From: CALMEC01 sp963765105
GTDB taxonomy: Bacteria > Actinomycetota > Thermoleophilia > Miltoncostaeales > Miltoncostaeaceae
Length of the DNA stretch: 64,000 nt
Direction: 5' to 3'
NCBI GenBank assembly: GCA_963765105.1
Contig: CAVXUW010000004.1
Span: forward strand, 186,001 to 250,000
The translations under genes and the position numbers were made by a program. Positions 59,997 to 64,000 of this stretch are shown here, piece by piece. The notes beneath the pieces were generated by a model that searched no databases, had not been told where the DNA came from, and was given only the letters and a program-made list of their open reading frames with translations. Each line of letters starts with the position of its first letter. Position 1 is the first letter of the stretch.

Positions 59997-60068
59997 GACG
60001 ACCACCAATGGTCGTCTCATACCTATTCGATGCCATTGGCCCGGCATCGAAATTGCTTCGAGAGCAAT
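59997..60068. other. Three consecutive perfect hairpins between clpX and the M28 gene
   Basis: GACGACCA/TGGTCGTC (59997-60016, loop 4), TCGATGCC/GGCATCGA (60027-60050, loop 8) and ATTGCT/AGCAAT (60052-60068, loop 5) follow one another within 72 bases. They sit in the 229-base gap after clpX and before the M28 start, both on the minus strand. They could terminate the clp transcript, form part of a leader RNA, or bind dimeric regulators. Confidence 0.55.
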
Positions 60069-60142
60069 CACGAGGAACCCAACGGGCGGGATTCCCACAA
60101 CCGGCGACGTTTCGCGATCCCGCAATGGGCCCCGCGGTGTTT

Positions 60143-61432
60143 CTACGCAGATTCTCCTGCGGCGGCCGCCGGGGGAATCTCCTCAACCGACGGCGCCGTC
60201 GCCTCGGTCACCAGGGTGGGTGGGAGCGACTTCTCGATCGTCTCTTTCGTGACAACGCACTTGCGGACGTCGTCACGCGAGGGCAATTCGAACATCACGT
60301 TCATCAGCGCCGTTTCGATGATCGAGCGAAGACCGCGGGCACCCGTCTCACGTTCCAAGGCGCGTCCCGCAATCGCTCCAAGGGAGTCCTCGGAGAAGAC
60401 CAACTCGACATCGTCGAACGAGAAGAACTTCTTGTACTGCTTCACGAGAGCGTTCTTCGGCTCGACGAGGATCTCGATGAGATCGACGGAGGTGAGCTGG
60501 TGCACCGCGCTGACCACCGGCAGGCGACCAATGAATTCGGGGATGAGCCCATAGTTGACGAGGTCTTCGGGGAGCACCTGGCTAAACAGGTCATGACTGT
60601 CGCGCTCGTAACGGCTCTTGACGTCAGCGGCGAAGCCAACGCCTTTGTTCCCCACCCGACGTTCAATGATGCGATCGAGGTTGGCAAAGGCGCCACCGCA
60701 AATGAACAGGATGTTCGTGGTGTCGATGGTCAGGAACTCCTGATGCGGATGCTTGCGCCCGCCCTGAGGCGGCACCGATGCAACGGTGCCTTCGAGGATC
60801 TTTAGCAGCGCCTGCTGCACGCCTTCGCCCGACACGTCCCGGGTGATCGACGGGTTGTCCGCCTTACGGGCGATCTTGTCAACCTCGTCGATGTAGATGA
60901 TCCCGGTCTCGGCCTTCTTGACGTCGAAGTCGGCCGCCTGGATAAGTTTGAGCAGGATGTTCTCGACGTCCTCGCCCACGTACCCGGCCTCGGTCAGAGC
61001 CGTGGCGTCGGCGATCGCAAACGGGACGTTCAGTATCCGTGCGAGGGTTTGGGCCAGAAGGGTCTTGCCACAGCCTGTGGGCCCGAGCAGGAGGATGTTG
61101 CTCTTCTGTAGCTCGATCTCGGCGTCGCCCGACGCCATCATGTTGACGCGCTTGTAGTGGTTGTAGACGGCAACCGACAGCGTGCGTTTGGCTTCTTCTT
61201 GGCCGACGACGTAGTCGTTCAGCACCGACCAGATCTCGCGCGGCCGAGGAAGGGCCTCGGGGTCGAGCGTTGCCGGTGTGACGAGCTCCTCATCGATGAT
61301 CTCGTTGCAGAGGTCGATGCACTCGTCGCAGATATAGACGCCGGGCCCGGCGATCAGCTTCTTGACTTGACGCTGCGATTTGCCGCAGAAGCTGCAGAGA
61401 AGCTGTTCGGTGGAGTCCGTCGGACGACCCAT
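60143..61432 (-). CDS. clpX: ATP-dependent Clp protease ATPase subunit ClpX
   Basis: The product has 429 residues. A zinc-binding N-domain (LLCSFCGKSQRQVKKL, ICDECIDLC) is followed by the AAA+ module: Walker A GPTGCGKTLL, Walker B IIYIDEVDKIA and sensor RDVSGEGVQQALLKI. GVGF in the IGF-loop region docks on ClpP. It unfolds substrates for ClpP, encoded just upstream. The ATG at 61432 has GAGG about 9 bases before it. Confidence 0.97.
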   Translation of the reverse strand: MGRPTDSTEQLLCSFCGKSQRQVKKLIAGPGVYICDECIDLCNEIIDEELVTPATLDPEALPRPREIWSVLNDYVVGQEEAKRTLSVAVYNHYKRVNMMASGDAEIELQKSNILLLGPTGCGKTLLAQTLARILNVPFAIADATALTEAGYVGEDVENILLKLIQAADFDVKKAETGIIYIDEVDKIARKADNPSITRDVSGEGVQQALLKILEGTVASVPPQGGRKHPHQEFLTIDTTNILFICGGAFANLDRIIERRVGNKGVGFAADVKSRYERDSHDLFSQVLPEDLVNYGLIPEFIGRLPVVSAVHQLTSVDLIEILVEPKNALVKQYKKFFSFDDVELVFSEDSLGAIAGRALERETGARGLRSIIETALMNVMFELPSRDDVRKCVVTKETIEKSLPPTLVTEATAPSVEEIPPAAAAGESA

Positions 61433-61445
61433 TCAGGAGACCTCG

Positions 61446-62030
61446 TCAGTGAGAGTGGATGACCTGATCGATGATCCCGTACTCCTTGGCTTCCTCCGAG
61501 GTCATGAAGAAATCACGTTCCGTGTCCTTCGCCACCTTTTCGAGAGGCTGCCCCGTATGGGACGCAATGATCTCGTCCAATTTCGTCCGAAGGGCAATGA
61601 TTTCCTTTGCGTGAATCTCAATGTCAGTCGCCTGACCGGAAAAACCACTCGAGACTTGGTGGATGAGGATCTTGGAGTTCGGTAGTGCCATGCGCTTGCC
61701 TTTGGCGCCGCCGGCGAGGAGCAACGCGCCCATGCTCATTGCGATTCCCACACAAATCGTCTGCACATCCGGCTTGATGAACTGCATCGTGTCGTAGATC
61801 GCCAAACCCGCATACACCGACCCACCGGGCGAGTTGATGTAAATCGAGATCTCCTTATCCGGGTCCTCGCTCTCCAAATGCAGCAACTGCGCGATGATCA
61901 GGTTCGCGATCTGATCATCCACCGGCGTGCCCAAAAACACGATCCGCTCATTCAACAACCGCGAATAAATGTCGAAGGACCGCTCGCCACGCGAGGTTTG
62001 CTCCACGACCATCGGGATCAACGGGCTCAT
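61446..62030 (-). CDS. clpP: ATP-dependent Clp protease proteolytic subunit ClpP
   Basis: The product has 194 residues. The catalytic triad is in IAMSMGALLLAGG (Ser), ILIHQ (His) and a later Asp (TERDFF). YINSPGGSVYAGLAIYDTM is a family signature. Only one clpP is seen here; many Actinobacteria have two in tandem, so a second copy could lie elsewhere. The ATG overlaps the tig stop (ATGA). Confidence 0.97.
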   Translation of the reverse strand: MSPLIPMVVEQTSRGERSFDIYSRLLNERIVFLGTPVDDQIANLIIAQLLHLESEDPDKEISIYINSPGGSVYAGLAIYDTMQFIKPDVQTICVGIAMSMGALLLAGGAKGKRMALPNSKILIHQVSSGFSGQATDIEIHAKEIIALRTKLDEIIASHTGQPLEKVAKDTERDFFMTSEEAKEYGIIDQVIHSH

Positions 62031-63442
62031 TTTGTTCGGCTCCCCTTCTTCTTCGGTTCGGGTTGGTCGGGCGTCCAGAGGCCCGCAGGGTCGGGTGCCG
62101 GTGCGTCCTTCTCCGGAGTCCAGATGCGCTCACGCGCCTCGGCAAGGCCCACGGCGATGGGTGAACTCTTCTCGATCAGGAAGTCGACCGCTTTGCGCAT
62201 GACGAGGTCCTCGCGCAGCTGCTCGAAGCCGTTGTACTTGCGCAGCTCGGCCACGATTTGGTCGGCGTCGTGGTCGCCCGCTTCCGCCTCCGCGCGGACG
62301 TGCGCCTCGATGTCCTCGTCGCTGACGGCGATGGCCTCGGTCTCGGCAACGGCCTCAACGACCAGCTCGCGCCGGATTGCCATTTCCGCATCGGGTCGCA
62401 GGGCCGCCCGCGTCTGTTCCAGCGTCTGGCCCAGAGCCTTCAGGTAGTCGGCAAACGTCATGCCCTGCGGTAGCCGGTGAGCCGTTTCGTGAAGGATGGC
62501 GTCGACGCGCTGGGCGATCATCACCTCGGGAATGTCGATCGTGGCGTTGACGACCGTCGCATCGATTACGGCCCGGCGGTACAGCTCGTCAACTTCCTCG
62601 ACGGCCGATGCCTGGAGGCGCTCGTGAATGTCGGCGCGAAGCGCGTCGACCGTGTCGTACTCGCTGATGGTCTGTGCGAACGCATCGTCGAGCTCCGGGA
62701 GCACTTTCGCTTGCACACCCTTCAGGGTGACGGTGTAGCGCACCGTCTTGCCGGCGAGCTCGTCGCGCCCGTCAGTGTCGGGGTAATCCACCGGGAACTT
62801 CTTCTCCTCGCCGGCGCTCATTCCCACAAGCCGGTCGGAGAAACCCCCCACCAAGCGGGGGCCACCGAGTTCGACAAGGTAGTCACGCGCCGAGGCGCTG
62901 GCAACCGCTTCGCCGTCGATCTCGCCATCGAAGTCCACGGTGACGAAGTCGCCGTTTTCCGCGGGTCGTTCGACGGGCGCCAGGGTCGCGGCACGATCCT
63001 GAAGACGAGTGACTTCCTCGTCGATCATCTCGTCGGGAACCACGGGCTCGCCTCGGGGCACATCCATTCCGGTGTAGACGCCCAGCGTCGCTTTCGGCCG
63101 CGTGTGCACGGTGGCCGTGAAGCTCACCCCGGTGTCGTCCTCAACCTCGGTGAGGTCGACATCCGGGTCGTCGATGGGACGAACGCCGGTGGACGAGACC
63201 GCTTGCGCGTACCACTCCCCAATGGAGTCGCGAAGCATTTGGTCAACCACGGCCTCGCGCCCAAACCGTTGCATGACAATGGTTGCCGGGGCTTTGCCGG
63301 GACGGAAGCCGGGGATGCGCACCTCACGCGCCAGGCGTTTGAGCGTGCGGTTCATTTTCTTGTCGACTTCGTCCTTCGGAACCGCCACGTCGATACGGAC
63401 GCGGTTTTCCTCCAGCGATACGACCTCGGTAGTAAGTGTCAT
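62027..63442 (-). CDS. tig: Trigger factor
   Basis: The product has 471 residues. The N-terminal ribosome-binding loop is GFRPGKAP (about 45-52), followed by the FKBP-type prolyl isomerase domain (about 160-245, AENGDFVTVDFDGEIDG) and the C-terminal chaperone arms, with a basic tail. It shields new polypeptides at the exit tunnel. The ATG at 63442 lies only 8 bases after tRNA-Leu, with CGAGG inside those 8 bases. It heads tig-clpP-clpX with overlapping genes. Confidence 0.95.
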   Translation of the reverse strand: MTLTTEVVSLEENRVRIDVAVPKDEVDKKMNRTLKRLAREVRIPGFRPGKAPATIVMQRFGREAVVDQMLRDSIGEWYAQAVSSTGVRPIDDPDVDLTEVEDDTGVSFTATVHTRPKATLGVYTGMDVPRGEPVVPDEMIDEEVTRLQDRAATLAPVERPAENGDFVTVDFDGEIDGEAVASASARDYLVELGGPRLVGGFSDRLVGMSAGEEKKFPVDYPDTDGRDELAGKTVRYTVTLKGVQAKVLPELDDAFAQTISEYDTVDALRADIHERLQASAVEEVDELYRRAVIDATVVNATIDIPEVMIAQRVDAILHETAHRLPQGMTFADYLKALGQTLEQTRAALRPDAEMAIRRELVVEAVAETEAIAVSDEDIEAHVRAEAEAGDHDADQIVAELRKYNGFEQLREDLVMRKAVDFLIEKSSPIAVGLAEARERIWTPEKDAPAPDPAGLWTPDQPEPKKKGSRTK

Positions 63443-63450
63443 AACCTCGA

Positions 63451-63532
63451 TGCGGGTGAGAGGACTTGAACCTCCACGGGTTGCCCCACTAGGACCTAAA
63501 CCTAGCGCGTCTGCCAATTCCGCCACACCCGC
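63451..63532 (-). tRNA. tRNA-Leu (anticodon TAG)
   Basis: The 82-base class II tRNA has acceptor stem GCGGGTG/CACCCGC, D-arm TGGCGGAATTGGCAGACGC, anticodon loop TTTAGGT (TAG, reading CUA/CUN) and a variable arm (GTGGGGCAACCCGT), then T-arm GGTTCAAGTCC. CCA is not encoded. It lies 22 bases past tRNA-His and just before tig. Confidence 0.96.
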
Positions 63533-63554
63533 GTGGTGTGCCGGTAAAACAAGG

Positions 63555-63628
63555 GGTGAACGGAGGGGCTCGAACCCTCGACCGCCTGGACCACAACCAG
63601 GAGCTCTACCAACTGAGCTACGTCCACC
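63555..63628 (-). tRNA. tRNA-His (anticodon GTG)
   Basis: Acceptor GTGGACG pairs with CGTTCAC, with an encoded G at -1 (63628) facing C73 (63555), the hallmark of histidine tRNA. The anticodon loop is TTGTGGT (GTG) in a CCTGG/CCAGG stem, and the T-arm GAGGGTTCGAGCCCCTC. CCA is not encoded. Confidence 0.96.
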
Positions 63629-63703
63629 ACAGCGACACAGCCATGCCGTTCGGCTGCGGGATGATAGCGCACCCGGTGCGCTCACCAACGCCTCCCGCAT
63701 CGC

Positions 63704-63709
63704 TACGGT
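63704..63709 (+). promoter_or_regulatory. Leaderless -10 box for the cupin gene
   Basis: TACGGT is followed by 6 bases and the ATG at 63716. An earlier in-frame ATG at 63710 would lie upstream of the expected transcription start. Confidence 0.45.
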
Positions 63710-63715
63710 ATGGAC

Positions 63716-64000
63716 ATGGGGTTCGTCCGCCACCGCGAGGGTGAGAGCCGTTGGAGCGGTGTCGACGTGCGCGCCTACGCGAACGGGGCGGAACGCCAGG
63801 TGCTCGTGGGGCGCGAGCACGGCGCCACCCAGGTCGAGTTGCGTTACTTCCGCATCCCGGCAGGGGGCAGCTCACACCACGAATCGCATCCCCATGAGCA
63901 CGCCATCCTCATTCTCCATGGCCGGGCCGAGGTGCTGCTGGGTGAGGCGACAGAGATCGCCGAGACCGGGGATGCGGTCTTTGTCGCGGGGAACGAAATG
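63716..64000 (+). CDS. Cupin domain protein, 3' end beyond the window
   Basis: The frame runs to the right edge (95 codons seen). It begins MGFVRHREGESRWSGVDVRA. HHESHPHEHAILILHGRAEVLLG is a cupin motif 1 with three metal-binding His residues, and GDAVFVAGNEM starts motif 2. Small single cupins include metal-dependent isomerases, dioxygenases and sensors; the function is open. I prefer the ATG at 63716 over that at 63710 because of the -10 box spacing. Confidence 0.75.
   Translation, partial: MGFVRHREGESRWSGVDVRAYANGAERQVLVGREHGATQVELRYFRIPAGGSSHHESHPHEHAILILHGRAEVLLGEATEIAETGDAVFVAGNEM

Overview
The window is high-GC chromosomal DNA from a deep-branching actinobacterium. The best guess is class Thermoleophilia, perhaps Solirubrobacterales. 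This rests on four things: secreted proteins built from Ig-like modules joined by 'VDxTAP' linkers, a NifU-MnmA fusion, a sigma factor fused to an anti-sigma type zinc finger, and a gene order typical of Actinobacteria (rplU-rpmA-obg-proBA-nadD-rsfS; mreBCD-mrdA-rodA; tig-clpP-clpX). No rRNA is present, so the assignment is inference. Many transcripts look leaderless: at least eight start codons lie 6-9 bases after a TANNNT -10 box, mostly with no Shine-Dalgarno site.

Layout. 1-9 kb, minus strand: a truncated small membrane protein, a DUF948 protein, the NifU-MnmA fusion, an 876-base non-coding stretch holding an unusual array of 23-bp-spaced palindromes, a secreted thioredoxin-like protein, aspS, hisS, a small membrane protein with an apparent ATC start, and a formiminotransferase. 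8.7-13 kb, plus: two ABC exporter half-transporters and a haloacid dehalogenase-type hydrolase. 13-15.4 kb, minus: a GH15 glycosidase and a thioesterase. 15.5-22.9 kb, plus: an operon of a sigma/anti-sigma fusion followed by three secreted Ig-like proteins, the last with an HExxH metallopeptidase domain. 22.9-26.2 kb, plus: a VOC protein, then a TetR regulator with clear operators and its MMPL exporter. 26.3-31.9 kb, minus: comEC, comEA, leuS.

31.9-37 kb: a GNAT gene (plus), then, reading on the minus strand, corA, a 27-codon leader ORF, pyk, DUF1028, a secreted BECR-like RNase toxin candidate, its probable immunity protein and a small HTH protein. From the leader ORF to the immunity gene the reading frames overlap. 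37-43.3 kb, minus: tRNA-Ala, rsfS, nadD, proA, proB, a reduced Obg GTPase, rpmA, rplU with a possible attenuator, and a diguanylate cyclase. 43.4-51.6 kb, minus: the cell-shape operon mreB-mreC-mreD-mrdA-rodA, a DUF697 gene and rng. 52-64 kb, mainly minus: a secreted protein of unknown function, maf, ndk, a zinc-ribbon membrane protein, folC, valS, an M28 peptidase, and tRNA-His, tRNA-Leu, tig, clpP, clpX, ending with a truncated cupin gene on the plus strand.

Most of the window is housekeeping (aminoacyl-tRNA synthetases, proline and NAD biosynthesis, elongasome, proteostasis). The parts that look new are the 23-bp array upstream of mnmA, the toxin/immunity pair embedded behind pyruvate kinase, and the sigma/anti-sigma plus secreted Ig-protein/metallopeptidase operon.
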